Shown: positions 8,763-17,101 of the stretch, piece after piece
Numbering within the stretch: position 1 is the stretch's first letter
Layout of the letters: the number at the start of each line of letters is the position of its first letter
Source of the DNA: Clostridium estertheticum
GTDB taxonomy: Bacteria > Bacillota > Clostridia > Clostridiales > Clostridiaceae
Assembly (NCBI RefSeq): GCF_011065935.2
Contig: NZ_JAAMNH020000001.1
Location: 2,191,001 to 2,255,000, forward strand
Reading direction: 5' to 3'
DNA length: 64,000 bases
Translations under genes and position numbers: made by a program
Notes under the pieces: model-generated
Told to the model about the DNA's origin: nothing
Seen by the model: the letters and a program-made list of their open reading frames with translations, nothing else
Databases searched by the model: none

Positions 8763-9104
8763 ATGGATGAAAATAAAATGTTTGACCTGTTAGAAAAGAT
8801 ATATATTGAGGTTCAAGAAACAAAAGGTGAGGTGAAGAGCCATACTGAACGGTTTAATAATGTTGAAATTAGACTTGACGCCCTTGAAAATGAGGTTAAT
8901 AAAATAGGCATAAAGATAGATGGTGAACTCATTCCAACTGATAAGGCTCTCTTCGATGGATACAAAGATAAGACTGAACATATGACAATCATCGATGATA
9001 AAATTGATAGGCTCCAAATAGATGTTAATAGTATTAGTATGAAAGTATCCTATAATGACAGTCGAATTATAGAAATATCTAAAGAACTTAAAAATGTAAA
9101 ATAA
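8763..9104 (+). CDS. Small coiled-coil protein
   Basis: ATG 8763 (MDENKMFDLLEKIY) follows GAGGTGA; an upstream in-frame ATG at 8748 overlaps that site. The 113 residues are almost wholly helical heptads (NNVEIRLDALENEVNKIG, DDKIDRLQIDVNSI), of the kind seen in clostridial proteins of unknown function and in phage lysis-region proteins. No transmembrane helix. A terminator follows. Between 8482 and 8762 I see only a weak inverted repeat (ACATCAC/GTGATGT) and no gene. Confidence 0.6.
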   Translation: MDENKMFDLLEKIYIEVQETKGEVKSHTERFNNVEIRLDALENEVNKIGIKIDGELIPTDKALFDGYKDKTEHMTIIDDKIDRLQIDVNSISMKVSYNDSRIIEISKELKNVK

Positions 9105-9111
9105 TATTAAG

Positions 9112-9150
9112 AAAACCTTCCGGAATAAAGCCAGGAGGTTTCGTTTTTCT
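9112..9150 (+). terminator. Rho-independent terminator
   Basis: AAAACCTTC pairs with GGAGGTTT, followed by CGTTTTT, just after the coiled-coil gene. Confidence 0.65.
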
Positions 9151-9298
9151 TTATCAATTATTCAGTTTTCGCCGTGAAATGAAAATCTTCTATTTTTTTA
9201 TAAAATTACTATAAATATAATATAAAGTCTTGTAAAATATTTGAAGGTTATGTTAATATTAGTTTATAATTGAGATGAGAAAGAAAAGGGTGGGAGAT

Positions 9299-10318
9299 AT
9301 GATAAAAGTAAAAAGATATCCAAAAGCCAAAAGAAGTACAAGTTTACTTGTTTTGTTATGTATAGTATTTGAGCTTACTTTCACAGCAATTACAGGACCA
9401 TTTTTGCTTTACTATGGTCCATTTAAAAAGGTAAAGACTACAATAGTGGGCGCAGCCATGACTACTCTCACATTACAATGGCTAGTAACATCATTTTTAT
9501 CTGATGAAAAAATAAAACAAATTATGAACGAGCAAAAGGTGGAATCTATAGATCAAGACAACTTAGAGGGCATAAATTCTCCTGTAAAAGTAGAAAATAA
9601 AAATGATAATAGTATTGAAAGATATGAGGTAACCGGTAAAAGATTTAAAGGGTATATTTTAGTAATTAATGACCCAACTAGAATAAAAGTCGGTTATAGC
9701 AGTAAGATGGGCAAGGAAGGCGAACTTACTAGCAAAATTGCAAAGGACAATAATGCCATTGCGGCCATTAATGGTGGTGGGTTTACAGATAAAGTTTCTG
9801 GAGCCCTTTGGGCAGGAACTGGAGCGAACCCAGAAGGAGTCATAATGTCTGGAGGGAAAATTGTTTATAATGATATAAAAAATGAAAATGAGAAAAGAGA
9901 AGTTGTAGCATTAACTAAAACTGGAAAGCTACTAGTTGGTAAACATACCATTAATGAAATGAAAAAAGTTGGAGTATCCGAGGCAGTATCTTTTGGTCCG
10001 GCAATGATAGTTAATGGAAAGAAAGCTATAAATAGCGGTGATGGGGGTTGGGGCATAGCACCTAGAACATGTATTGGACAAAGAAACGACGGAGCAATAA
10101 TATTATTAGTTATTGACGGTAGACAGATAAATAGTTTAGGGGCTACTTTAAAAGAGGCACAAGATATATTGTATAAATATGGTGCTTATAATGCTACTAA
10201 TTTAGATGGAGGTTCTTCTTCTACCTTGTTTTATAATAATGAAGTTATAAACAATCCTTGTGACAGCTTGGGAGAAAGAACTGTACCTTCAATTATTTAT
10301 GTAACAGGCGAAAAATAA
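9299..10318 (+). CDS. Membrane-anchored phosphodiester glycosidase family protein
   Basis: ATG 9299 is favoured by AGGGTGGGAG just upstream; ATG 9275 has none. The 339 residues have an N-terminal membrane region (two hydrophobic segments within about 15-65) and then an extracytoplasmic NAGPA/DUF2233 domain. Family marks are AAINGGGF, SFGPAMIVNGK, APRTCIGQ and the C-terminal NLDGGSSSTL. Relatives include human N-acetylglucosamine-1-phosphodiester glycosidase and bacterial exopolysaccharide proteins. The likely substrate is a sugar-phosphodiester bond in a surface polymer. Monocistronic, with its own terminator. Confidence 0.88.
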   Translation: MIKVKRYPKAKRSTSLLVLLCIVFELTFTAITGPFLLYYGPFKKVKTTIVGAAMTTLTLQWLVTSFLSDEKIKQIMNEQKVESIDQDNLEGINSPVKVENKNDNSIERYEVTGKRFKGYILVINDPTRIKVGYSSKMGKEGELTSKIAKDNNAIAAINGGGFTDKVSGALWAGTGANPEGVIMSGGKIVYNDIKNENEKREVVALTKTGKLLVGKHTINEMKKVGVSEAVSFGPAMIVNGKKAINSGDGGWGIAPRTCIGQRNDGAIILLVIDGRQINSLGATLKEAQDILYKYGAYNATNLDGGSSSTLFYNNEVINNPCDSLGERTVPSIIYVTGEK

Positions 10319-10327
10319 GCAGGAAAT

Positions 10328-10363
10328 AAAAAAGTATGCTAAATTAAATTAGCATACTTTTTT
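10328..10363. terminator. Terminator between convergent genes
   Basis: AAAAAGTATGCTAA pairs perfectly with TTAGCATACTTTTTT. Runs of A on one side and T on the other allow use in both directions. Confidence 0.85.
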
Positions 10364-10375
10364 AGCTAAGAGATT

Positions 10376-10954
10376 CTATAGTTCTCCTTTTAATCCGATT
10401 TCACCTGCAACACTCTGCATACCTTTTATGGCTTCACTAAGTATTTCACTAATGTCCATTCCCATTCTTTCTGCTCCAGAAAGAATAACCTCTCGATTCA
10501 CACCTGCTGCAAAACTCTTTTGATTCCATTTCTTTTTAACTGACTTTACTTCTAAATCAAGCACGCTCTTACTTGGTCTCATGAGTGCAGTTGCTGTAAT
10601 AAGCCCAGTAAGTTCATCAATTGTAAACAAAACATTTTCCATCTTATGTATCGGTTCTATATCTATGCACAGTCCAAAGCCATGACTCTGAACAGCATGT
10701 ATGTACTCCTCTGGATAGCCCTCTGCCTCTAATATAGCTCTTGCTTTAACACAGTGTTCTTCAGGATACATCTCATAATCAACATCATGAAGAAGACCAA
10801 CTATGCCCCATTTTTCTACATCCTCATTGTATAGTGTAGCAAAATGTCTCATAACGGCCTCAACAGAAAGTCCATGTTTTATTAAACTGTCGCTCTTATT
10901 GTACTTTTTTAATAACTCAAAAGCCTGTTCTCTTTTAGGAGATATTTTTTCCAT
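10376..10954 (-). CDS. HD-domain hydrolase
   Basis: 192 residues starting at ATG 10954 (MEKISPKREQ), with AGAAGG 9 nt upstream; an in-frame TTG at 10990 is less likely. HD phosphohydrolase marks: an early His in LIKHGLSVEAVM, the metal-binding HD pair in GLLHDVDYE, and a further His in AVQSHG. These resemble the HDIG/YedJ-like predicted metal-dependent nucleotide phosphohydrolases widespread in clostridia. The substrate is unknown. Cytoplasmic, single gene. Confidence 0.85.
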   Translation of the reverse strand: MEKISPKREQAFELLKKYNKSDSLIKHGLSVEAVMRHFATLYNEDVEKWGIVGLLHDVDYEMYPEEHCVKARAILEAEGYPEEYIHAVQSHGFGLCIDIEPIHKMENVLFTIDELTGLITATALMRPSKSVLDLEVKSVKKKWNQKSFAAGVNREVILSGAERMGMDISEILSEAIKGMQSVAGEIGLKGEL

Positions 10955-11152
10955 AAGTAATACCTTCTTTCCTTTAGCTAATTTGATCAATTTTATGATA
11001 AATTATAGTCTTATATGAAAATTAAGTCAAATATAAGTTTATTATTAGTCTTTATCCATATTTTATCAAAGGATGGTATAATTATAATTATGTTAACTAT
11101 TTGGAATAATAATGGACTAGTTAATGGCAAATTAAATGGTAGTAAATTGGAA

Positions 11153-11722
11153 TTATTTAACTAACAGTAATTGCTGTTTTCCAGCCACTTTGCTTTTAGC
11201 ATCCATTTTGAATGTAGATTTAGCTTGATTCGTAGTAAAGTATACATTTCCATCAACTTTAGCATCTATTAACTGAAAGTTAATAGATGAAATATAAAGG
11301 TCACCTTTGAAAGTTCCATATTCTATACTGGTTTGAGGGCTATTAATAGTTAATTTCGGTGCAGTTAGAATGAATCTGTTCTTATCTTCGTCTTGACCGT
11401 ATAGATCTATCTTACGTTCTATAAGATCCTTACCACTAGCATCTTTATTACCGCTTTTATACTCACCATCAACCACAAGATCTTTATCAATAGTTAGATT
11501 CTTTGTTATTGCAATAATCCATGTACCTTTACTACTTATAGCCTTTTCAAAAGAAGAGGCAGTACTTGCCATTGATACTGTAATCCCAGTTGGAGTACTT
11601 ACTATTGAAACTTTGTTTGCTACATTTGGAGTTATTTTCGATGGCGCTTTAGGTTGCATAGTACATCCTACAAATAATACAGTTAATATAGCTGATGTAA
11701 ATAATATAATTTTTGATATCAT
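11153..11722 (-). CDS. Putative lipoprotein with beta-solenoid-like repeats
   Basis: A signal peptide ends at lipobox LFVGC near residue 20. The mature part has strands of the form GTFKGDLYISS, DAKVDGNVYFTT and DAKSKVAG, resembling short right-handed beta-helix (bactofilin-like) turns. I recognise it only as a clostridial surface lipoprotein type. The ATG at 11722 lacks a good ribosome site; a strong GGAGGTGA lies about 60 nt further upstream at 11784-11791, separated by an in-frame TAG. Either the start is non-standard or the 5' end has been altered. Confidence 0.6.
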   Translation of the reverse strand: MISKIILFTSAILTVLFVGCTMQPKAPSKITPNVANKVSIVSTPTGITVSMASTASSFEKAISSKGTWIIAITKNLTIDKDLVVDGEYKSGNKDASGKDLIERKIDLYGQDEDKNRFILTAPKLTINSPQTSIEYGTFKGDLYISSINFQLIDAKVDGNVYFTTNQAKSTFKMDAKSKVAGKQQLLLVK

Positions 11723-11833
11723 TAGAAAAACTGGTTTTTTTAAATCTGAACAAATCTAAACATCTAGATTTAAAGACCAGAGTTCACCTCCACTTCTATT
11801 TATATTTTTGAAATTATAACCAACGTATTAAAT

Positions 11834-13048
11834 CTATTTTACTCGTATTAAATAGAAATTAATATTTTTATCTCCCCAGCCTAAGTCCCAAGGCACACGA
11901 TATCTGTCAATTGTATGAGTATTAACAAGAGGATAACCATGAGAATCAAATCCAGTAACTATAGCAAAATGATCTATAACATTACCTTTGGCATAACATA
12001 TAAGATCGCCTATATCTAATTTCTGTACTGCACCACAGGGATAGCCAGGAATACGAGAAATTAATTCCTTAAATGATCCTTTTCCTACTATTTTCCCTTT
12101 GCCACTATAAATCAAATATTTTTTAAATGCATCAGCATTAATCCATGCTGGGCTTTCGTCAGCTCCATCATTTTTTTTATAAGTACAATACCAAATACCA
12201 TCAAATGGTAGCCCCCCACCTTCTTTATCCCCAATTGATTGAGATACGTAATTAGTACAATTTCCACCAATGCCGTTATAGTTTGTGTATCTTTTATTAT
12301 ATTTTGTTGAATTTCCACTTGCCCATGGTACTCCACAGTATTTATCCGCATATTTAACAGCATTTATTTTGTCATAACCACCATTGTTAACAACCTTGAG
12401 TTCAGATGGTATTTTAGGACAGTTTTCGAGCTTGTAAATAGGGTCTTTATCAGCTTTAAGCTTGAAGTTTTTTATTTCACCAGAATATGATTTTAATGCA
12501 TCTTCAAAGCAATCTAAATATGAATCAGAATAAATTATCCATTTATATCCAGTTATTATTAGTTCAATAGAGTGTGATAATCCTACACCAAAAACATTTA
12601 TAGTAGGTGTTATATCATTTTTATAAGCATACTCAAATTTATAATATTCATCTACCAATAATCGAAGACCTTTTTTTGTATTAGTTATTTTCTTGATTTT
12701 GGGAGTAGATTCAACTTTTATAAAATTCATACCTCTTTGATTTGACCAATCATTAAAATAAGTAAGTCTTTTCACTTCATGATCCAAACTCGCTTTTCCA
12801 AGTTTTTGAGATGTATCATAATAATTAGGGAGATTAGTAATATCTCTAGTAATAAACATGGAGCAACGATCTTCATAAATATTTTCGAGTACTTTTGTAA
12901 TTTCGGCTTTATCAGAATTTACAGAAGCTATTGTAGAAATAGACATATCTTTATTGGTAAAACAATTATCAGATTTATAGCAAATTAAACTTAATGTTAA
13001 AACAAAAAGCAAAATAAGAATATGAATTTTGTGAATATGTTTTTCCAT
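11834..13048 (-). CDS. Secreted Amidase_6 domain protein
   Basis: 404 residues with an N-terminal signal or anchor (about 8-25). Residues ~40-215 form an all-purpose extracellular domain. The C-terminal ~170 residues are an Amidase_6 (CHAP/NlpC-like) domain: a catalytic Cys in GIGGNCTNYVSQ and a His in VIDHFAIVTG, with VNTHTIDRYRVPW near the end. Such clostridial proteins are predicted cysteine amidases acting on peptidoglycan peptides or related substrates outside the cell. AAGGTGG precedes the ATG. Single gene. Confidence 0.85.
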   Translation of the reverse strand: MEKHIHKIHILILLFVLTLSLICYKSDNCFTNKDMSISTIASVNSDKAEITKVLENIYEDRCSMFITRDITNLPNYYDTSQKLGKASLDHEVKRLTYFNDWSNQRGMNFIKVESTPKIKKITNTKKGLRLLVDEYYKFEYAYKNDITPTINVFGVGLSHSIELIITGYKWIIYSDSYLDCFEDALKSYSGEIKNFKLKADKDPIYKLENCPKIPSELKVVNNGGYDKINAVKYADKYCGVPWASGNSTKYNKRYTNYNGIGGNCTNYVSQSIGDKEGGGLPFDGIWYCTYKKNDGADESPAWINADAFKKYLIYSGKGKIVGKGSFKELISRIPGYPCGAVQKLDIGDLICYAKGNVIDHFAIVTGFDSHGYPLVNTHTIDRYRVPWDLGWGDKNINFYLIRVK

Positions 13049-13305
13049 GAATTATATACCACCTTATATTTAAATTAATTATCAAAAAAATATGCTCAAC
13101 TTAGTATTCCACACTAATAAGATTTTTTGCAAAAATAAATGAAAAGTTAATTTGAAATCCGATTCATACAAAATGGTCACTCTATATTTGACAACTATAT
13201 ATTAAAACAAAATTATTTTAGAAAATATTTATATATTATGTTCTAATATCTAGATAAAGGAGTAATAATTAAAGTAAATGGATTTATTAAAATAAAGGAG
13301 ATTTT

Positions 13306-13689
13306 ATGATAAAAAATAATTCTTATAGATTTAGAAATAGAATTTTTTTAAAATCTAAGATTATAAAAGTAATAATTATCCTTATTATAATAGTAAGTGT
13401 AATTATAGGCTTTCCACATTTTTTTAGAAACACTTATGTAGTAACTATTACAAATAAACGAGTAATAAGACGTGATAATATTGATACGTATTTAATTTAT
13501 GCACAAATGGAAAATGGTAGTATAAAGGTATTTAAAAATACTAATAGTTTACTTGAATTTAAAATACGTTCTGAAGATGTGTATTGGGCATTAACAATTA
13601 CTAACAAATACGAAATTAAAGCATATGGCTTAAATATACCTTTATTATCATCTTATCAAAATATTATAAAAGTTAAAGGGGTAAAATAA
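13306..13689 (+). CDS. DUF1523-like membrane-anchored protein
   Basis: 127 residues. A basic N terminus and one transmembrane helix (about 20-40) are followed by a small extracytoplasmic beta domain: YVVTITNKRVIRR, YLIYAQMENG, KVFKNTNSLLEFK, and a C-terminal YGLNIPLLSSYQNII. This is the pattern of the DUF1523 family seen in bacteria and phages (consensus around vtVtdkgvkr...yGwRiPflS.y.NI). Function unknown. AAAGGAG precedes the ATG. Confidence 0.65.
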   Translation: MIKNNSYRFRNRIFLKSKIIKVIIILIIIVSVIIGFPHFFRNTYVVTITNKRVIRRDNIDTYLIYAQMENGSIKVFKNTNSLLEFKIRSEDVYWALTITNKYEIKAYGLNIPLLSSYQNIIKVKGVK

Positions 13690-13740
13690 TAGATTAACAC
13701 CAGAAGAAAGAGAGAATTTTTTTATATCAATAAACAACGA

Positions 13741-13770
13741 AAAAACTGTGAATATTATTCACAGTTTTCT
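13741..13770 (+). terminator. Rho-independent terminator
   Basis: AAAACTGTGAA pairs with TTCACAGTTTT, 50 nt after the DUF1523-like gene. The region 13771-13935 beyond it holds no gene. Confidence 0.7.
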
Positions 13771-13935
13771 ATATTAAAGTAAAGGGGGAACTTCGCTTTA
13801 ATCAATATTTAATTTATATTTAAATAATAACATAGAAATGTGACAATATAATGAATAAAATGTGTAGTATATGTTAAATTTTAAAAAAATATCGGTTTTA
13901 ATGACAATATTGGATAGAAGTAAGGCGAAAAATAA

Positions 13936-13968
13936 AAAATGAGTGCTCCTTCAGGAGTACTCATTTTT
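13936..13968 (-). terminator. Terminator of the DUF536-like gene
   Basis: AAAAATGAGTGCTCCT pairs with AGGAGTACTCATTTTT; it overlaps the last codons of the minus-strand gene ending at 13961. Confidence 0.8.
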
Positions 13969-14476
13969 GTTTATCAAATAATCTTTGGAAAATTCCCTTT
14001 TTCCTATGAAGTTCTTCTTCAGCTGCTGCTTTGATTTTTTGTCTTTCAAGAGTTTGAGTTAGATTATTAACCAATTGGATATCATGTTCTTTAATGGTGT
14101 CAGGTAAGGATAATATGGCTTTATTTTTTTCTTGATCTTGTCTAAATAGGATCTGTGTATTTTCTAATAATTTATTAATATCGTAGAGTTGCCCGTCCTT
14201 TACACCTAATTGCTCTTTAAGAAACTCAATATTATTTTTAAGTATATCAATCATATCTTCTTTTAATTGAGTTACCTCTGTAGCAGCCACTTCCTCATCT
14301 GCAGTTTGATTATATTTTAGACATAGTCTAATTGCTTCTAGGCCTTCCTCATCTACACATGTTTTCCCATTGTGGAATATTAAAAAAGCTTTTATTTCAG
14401 GTAATTTCATCTTGGCATAAACAGTTACTGTACTAATGTTTAACCGTTTAGATACTTTTAATGCATCATATATCAT
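13961..14476 (-). CDS. HTH protein with DUF536-like coiled coil
   Basis: 171 residues. The N-terminal ~50 (ALKVSKRLNISTVTVYAKM) look like a MerR/excisionase-type helix-turn-helix, followed by an FLIFHNGKTCVDEEGLEAI segment. The middle, NNIEFLKEQLGVKDGQLYD, resembles the DUF536 family found beside plasmid and phage replication genes. The C terminus is highly charged. Probably a small DNA-binding regulator, possibly of mobile-element origin. AGGAGG precedes the ATG. No replication gene is next to it. Confidence 0.6.
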   Translation of the reverse strand: MIYDALKVSKRLNISTVTVYAKMKLPEIKAFLIFHNGKTCVDEEGLEAIRLCLKYNQTADEEVAATEVTQLKEDMIDILKNNIEFLKEQLGVKDGQLYDINKLLENTQILFRQDQEKNKAILSLPDTIKEHDIQLVNNLTQTLERQKIKAAAEEELHRKKGIFQRLFDKQK

Positions 14477-14535
14477 TTTGCTCGCCTCCTAATTTTATAT
14501 AGGATATATTCTCCATTTATTCCCAAATTCCTTTT

Positions 14536-14690
14536 TTTACAAATTAAATTTAATAAGAATTTAGTGAAATTTAATAAGAATTTAACTTGGCGCTTAACAG
14601 AAGTATCCATGAGGTATTGAAATCATTGAGTTTATTGCAGTTAAGTGTTAGTTAATAATGCTGGTAAAGCTAATTAAATTTAATCTATAA
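14536..14690 (-). repeat. Structured repeat copy 1 (TAACACTTAACTGCA element)
   Basis: Read on the minus strand, this non-coding block contains TAACACTTAACTGCA, about 35 nt of spacer, GTTAAGC, and flanking AAATTTAATT runs. The same features recur on the plus strand at 44200-44340. CTTAAC...GTTAAG can form a stem in both. Function unknown; it could be a small palindromic mobile repeat or a structured RNA. Confidence 0.4.
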
Positions 14691-14693
14691 TTA

Positions 14694-14725
14694 AAAAGCA
14701 CTCATTTAGTTATGAGTGTTTCTTA
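14694..14725 (-). terminator. Rho-independent terminator region
   Basis: On the minus strand AACACTCAT pairs with ATGAGTGCTTTTT, immediately downstream of the kinase-like gene. Confidence 0.75.
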
Positions 14726-14730
14726 ATATT

Positions 14731-15225
14731 TTACCAATTATAGAAAAGAGTATAAAGTGTATCTCCTAAATAGCTAGTGCAACCATAATCAATTAATACA
14801 TTTTCATTATTGTAAATTCCCCAAGAGCTTGTAGAAATGATGTCATCAGCAAGAAGCATAAAATTATTTGTTAATTTGTTTAAATCAGCATATGATTCTT
14901 TTTCTGGACGGATTGTTTTAAGATCTATATATTTGTCTTTAATTAAACTAGAAAGTGGAATTGCTCTTCTCATTATGATTCTATTAGGTTTAAACCATAC
15001 TATTGGGCACAGGTATTTAAGCAAATCCTTGGTAGCGTGGGTATAAACATGGTTTTCTACTCTGTTTTGATAGCTGCCATCATCTAACTTTGCTACTTTA
15101 ACTACATAATCATCATTAATGGAGTATACCTCTCTACACAAACCTTCACCTAGAAATGTATATCTCTGAGCAATTTCACTATTGCTCAGGTTACATATAT
15201 TTTTAAACATCATTTTCTCATCCAT
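14731..15225 (-). CDS. Small protein-kinase-fold-like protein
   Basis: 164 residues. FLGEGLCREVYSIND resembles a glycine-rich loop, VVKVAKL the ATP-binding Lys strand, and the C-terminal NVLIDYGCTSYLG a DFG-like metal motif. The region between is much shorter than in true kinases and no HRD catalytic loop is visible, so it is a reduced kinase-like fold and possibly inactive. AAGGAG precedes the ATG. Single gene. Fold call is inference. Confidence 0.5.
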   Translation of the reverse strand: MDEKMMFKNICNLSNSEIAQRYTFLGEGLCREVYSINDDYVVKVAKLDDGSYQNRVENHVYTHATKDLLKYLCPIVWFKPNRIIMRRAIPLSSLIKDKYIDLKTIRPEKESYADLNKLTNNFMLLADDIISTSSWGIYNNENVLIDYGCTSYLGDTLYTLFYNW

Positions 15226-15408
15226 AATATAAAATCTCCTTAAAATATAGGATATTATAAGTTATCTATTAGTAAAGTATATGCTGAACTGTGTTAAGAG
15301 GTGAGGTGTAAGATATAGTTTCCATATCTGTAGTAATAATTATGTGTTATATTTATATCATAAGATTAATTAAAATTGTATTTTATAATATAGAGGGGAA
15401 GGTGTGAA

Positions 15409-16266
15409 ATGAACAAAGATGGTCTAATTAAAATAGCATCGGACTTTGTTGAAAACTCAAAAGACAATTATATAACACATGAAATTGCTATTTCTGAAAA
15501 TGTTGTGGGAATGAAGATTTTTGAAGCACCAATTTTTGGATTTGCTTCGCCCCAGGATGAATATTTTACATTATTTAAAGAAGCTTCTGTAATTGGGGAA
15601 CACTTTATGCACCCTAAAGAATGGTTACTAGCTTCAAAGTCAGTTATCTCCTTTTTTCTACCATTTAGTCAAGCGGTTAAAAGGGGAAATGATAAAGAAA
15701 AATCATGGCCTTCTGAAGAATGGTTGCATGGACGTATTGAAGGTCAAGCTTTTATAAATAAGTTATGTATATATCTAAAGTCAGAATTGATAAAGGATGG
15801 ATATAATAGTATAGTGCCTTCTTTTGATGAAAGGTTCTGGGCACAAACTTCGTTAAATGCTGCCTCTGCACATTCTGAAGTATCATTTACAAGCAATTGG
15901 TCTGAAAGACATGCGGCATTTGTATGTGGACTTGGAACATTTGGGCTTTCTAAAGGTCTAATAACTTCAAAAGGTGTAGCTGGAAGATTTGGTAGTATTA
16001 TCACAGAATTATATTTGTCGCCAGGCAAGAGAGAGTACGAAAACATCTATGAATATTGTTCAATGTGCGGTGCATGTGTTAAAAAATGTCCGGTTAATGC
16101 AATATCCATAGAAGAAGGTAAAAATCACATGATATGTTCTGAATTTTTGGATGAAACAGCTGAAAAATATAAGCCAAGATATGGTTGTGGGAAATGTCAG
16201 ATAGGTGTACCTTGTGAAGGGAGAATACCTAAACAACATAGTATAAAAAAACAGAATCAATTTTGA
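15409..16266 (+). CDS. QueG-like 4Fe-4S protein
   Basis: 285 residues. The C-terminal ferredoxin-like motif CSMCGACVKKCP binds one 4Fe-4S cluster; a second Cys group (CGKCQIGVPCE, plus MICSEF) could bind another. The N-terminal ~210 residues, with SERHAAFVCGLGTFGLSKG and SIITELYLSPG, match the epoxyqueuosine-reductase-like family (cobalamin-dependent in true QueG). Clostridial relatives like this are usually annotated only as 4Fe-4S double-cluster proteins, so queuosine synthesis should not be assumed. A GGGGAAGG site precedes the ATG. The terminator overlaps the gene end. Confidence 0.85.
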   Translation: MNKDGLIKIASDFVENSKDNYITHEIAISENVVGMKIFEAPIFGFASPQDEYFTLFKEASVIGEHFMHPKEWLLASKSVISFFLPFSQAVKRGNDKEKSWPSEEWLHGRIEGQAFINKLCIYLKSELIKDGYNSIVPSFDERFWAQTSLNAASAHSEVSFTSNWSERHAAFVCGLGTFGLSKGLITSKGVAGRFGSIITELYLSPGKREYENIYEYCSMCGACVKKCPVNAISIEEGKNHMICSEFLDETAEKYKPRYGCGKCQIGVPCEGRIPKQHSIKKQNQF

Positions 16267-16281
16267 TTCTGTTTCTTGTTT
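16249..16281 (+). terminator. Rho-independent terminator
   Basis: AAACAGAATCAA pairs with TTGATTCTGTTT, then CTTGTTT, overlapping the last codons of the Fe-S protein gene. Confidence 0.8.
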
Positions 16282-16296
16282 ACTTGCATTCGCATT

Positions 16297-16435
16297 TATC
16301 CCTTTAACACCTCAATTTTAAAAACAATCATCTCCCATATCTTTAACAGGAAGTTAGCTATATAATCAAAATACTTAGGGAACGTTTGTATTGATTTGTA
16401 CGTAGCATAAGCTATTAATGCTCCGCCAGCTTATA
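16297..16435 (-). pseudogene. Short coding remnant, unknown family
   Basis: The minus strand reads AGGALIAYATYKSIQTFPKY, then FDYIANFLLKIWEMIVFKIE and a stop. It has the look of a small membrane-protein tail, but a stop lies directly upstream and no start codon is present. Probably the end of a lost gene. Confidence 0.25.
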
Positions 16436-16437
16436 AT

Positions 16438-16481
16438 AAAAAAACACCTACATAACAGATAAATCTGAAATCCAGATGTTT
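16438..16481 (-). terminator. Repeated terminator hairpin, copy A
   Basis: On the minus strand AAACATCTGGATTTCAG...CTGTTATGTAGGTGTTTTTTT forms a long imperfect hairpin with a T tail. It is nearly identical to copies at 17911-17954 and 20489-20530. It sits downstream of the minus-strand Spo0E-like ORF and could end it. Confidence 0.65.
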
Positions 16482-16528
16482 AATATTAATTTTAATCTTA
16501 ATATATTCAGTATTACATTGAAAAAGTA

Positions 16529-16738
16529 TTATATTTTATTTTTATCCAAATACATATCCAATTCCATACTATTTTTATCATTCAGAGTTAATGTTCTAAA
16601 ATGTTGTTTCAATTCTTCTTTGAAATTATTTTCCATGTTACTTGTTTTTTCTTTTTTACATTTGCTGTTTTTATTAATTAACTGATTCATATATCTATAT
16701 AAAAATATACTTAAATTAATATTTTCGTGGTTATTCAT
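16529..16738 (-). CDS. Candidate Spo0E-like small regulator
   Basis: 69 residues from ATG 16738 (MNNHENINL), with TTGGAG about 10 nt upstream; an in-frame ATG at 16753 overlaps that site. The N-terminal SIFLYRYMNQLINKN resembles the first helix of Spo0E-type aspartyl-phosphate phosphatases (I..LR..MN.LI). The end NDKNSMELDMYLDKN resembles the S..LD.yl second-helix motif. The linker of ~25 residues is longer than usual. If real, it would dephosphorylate Spo0A or a phosphorelay protein and delay sporulation. The call rests on two short motifs only. Confidence 0.35.
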   Translation of the reverse strand: MNNHENINLSIFLYRYMNQLINKNSKCKKEKTSNMENNFKEELKQHFRTLTLNDKNSMELDMYLDKNKI

Positions 16739-16753
16739 ATATTTCATCTCCAA

Positions 16754-17101
16754 AAGGTTTAATTAGTTTAGTAATTTTACTCTATGCACTAATTATACAC
16801 CAAGTTACACAAAACGACAAAGTATTTAATTTATATATAAATTTATTTAGTATTATCACTGTGTTAACAACTTTTACTTTCCATATTTGAATTATATAAT
16901 AAAGAAAGATATTATGCTTGCTTAAATATAATTTTATACTGACTCTTTATAGGTATCTCTTTTTTATACCGAGGCATTTATATAAGTTCGTTCTTAGAAT
17001 ATTAAATAATGATGGTCTTCATTTATGTTATACTAAAAATACATTTAACAATAAAAAGGAGTTGAAACTGGTTCTTATCAACCTACTGAGTTGAGACAAT
17101 T
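16754..17101. other. Intergenic region upstream of mltG
   Basis: AT-rich and without coding potential. A TATACT box at about 17030 is a possible -10 for mltG. AAAAAGGAG at about 17055 is a good ribosome site but lies ~40 nt before the mltG ATG and faces no clear start, so mltG translation may be weak or begin in an unusual way. Confidence 0.35.

Noticed and set aside
13686..13740. Plus-strand stretch reading LTPEERENFF
   Set aside because: Protein-like, but no start, no ribosome site and a stop within 25 codons; could be a scrap of a lost gene.
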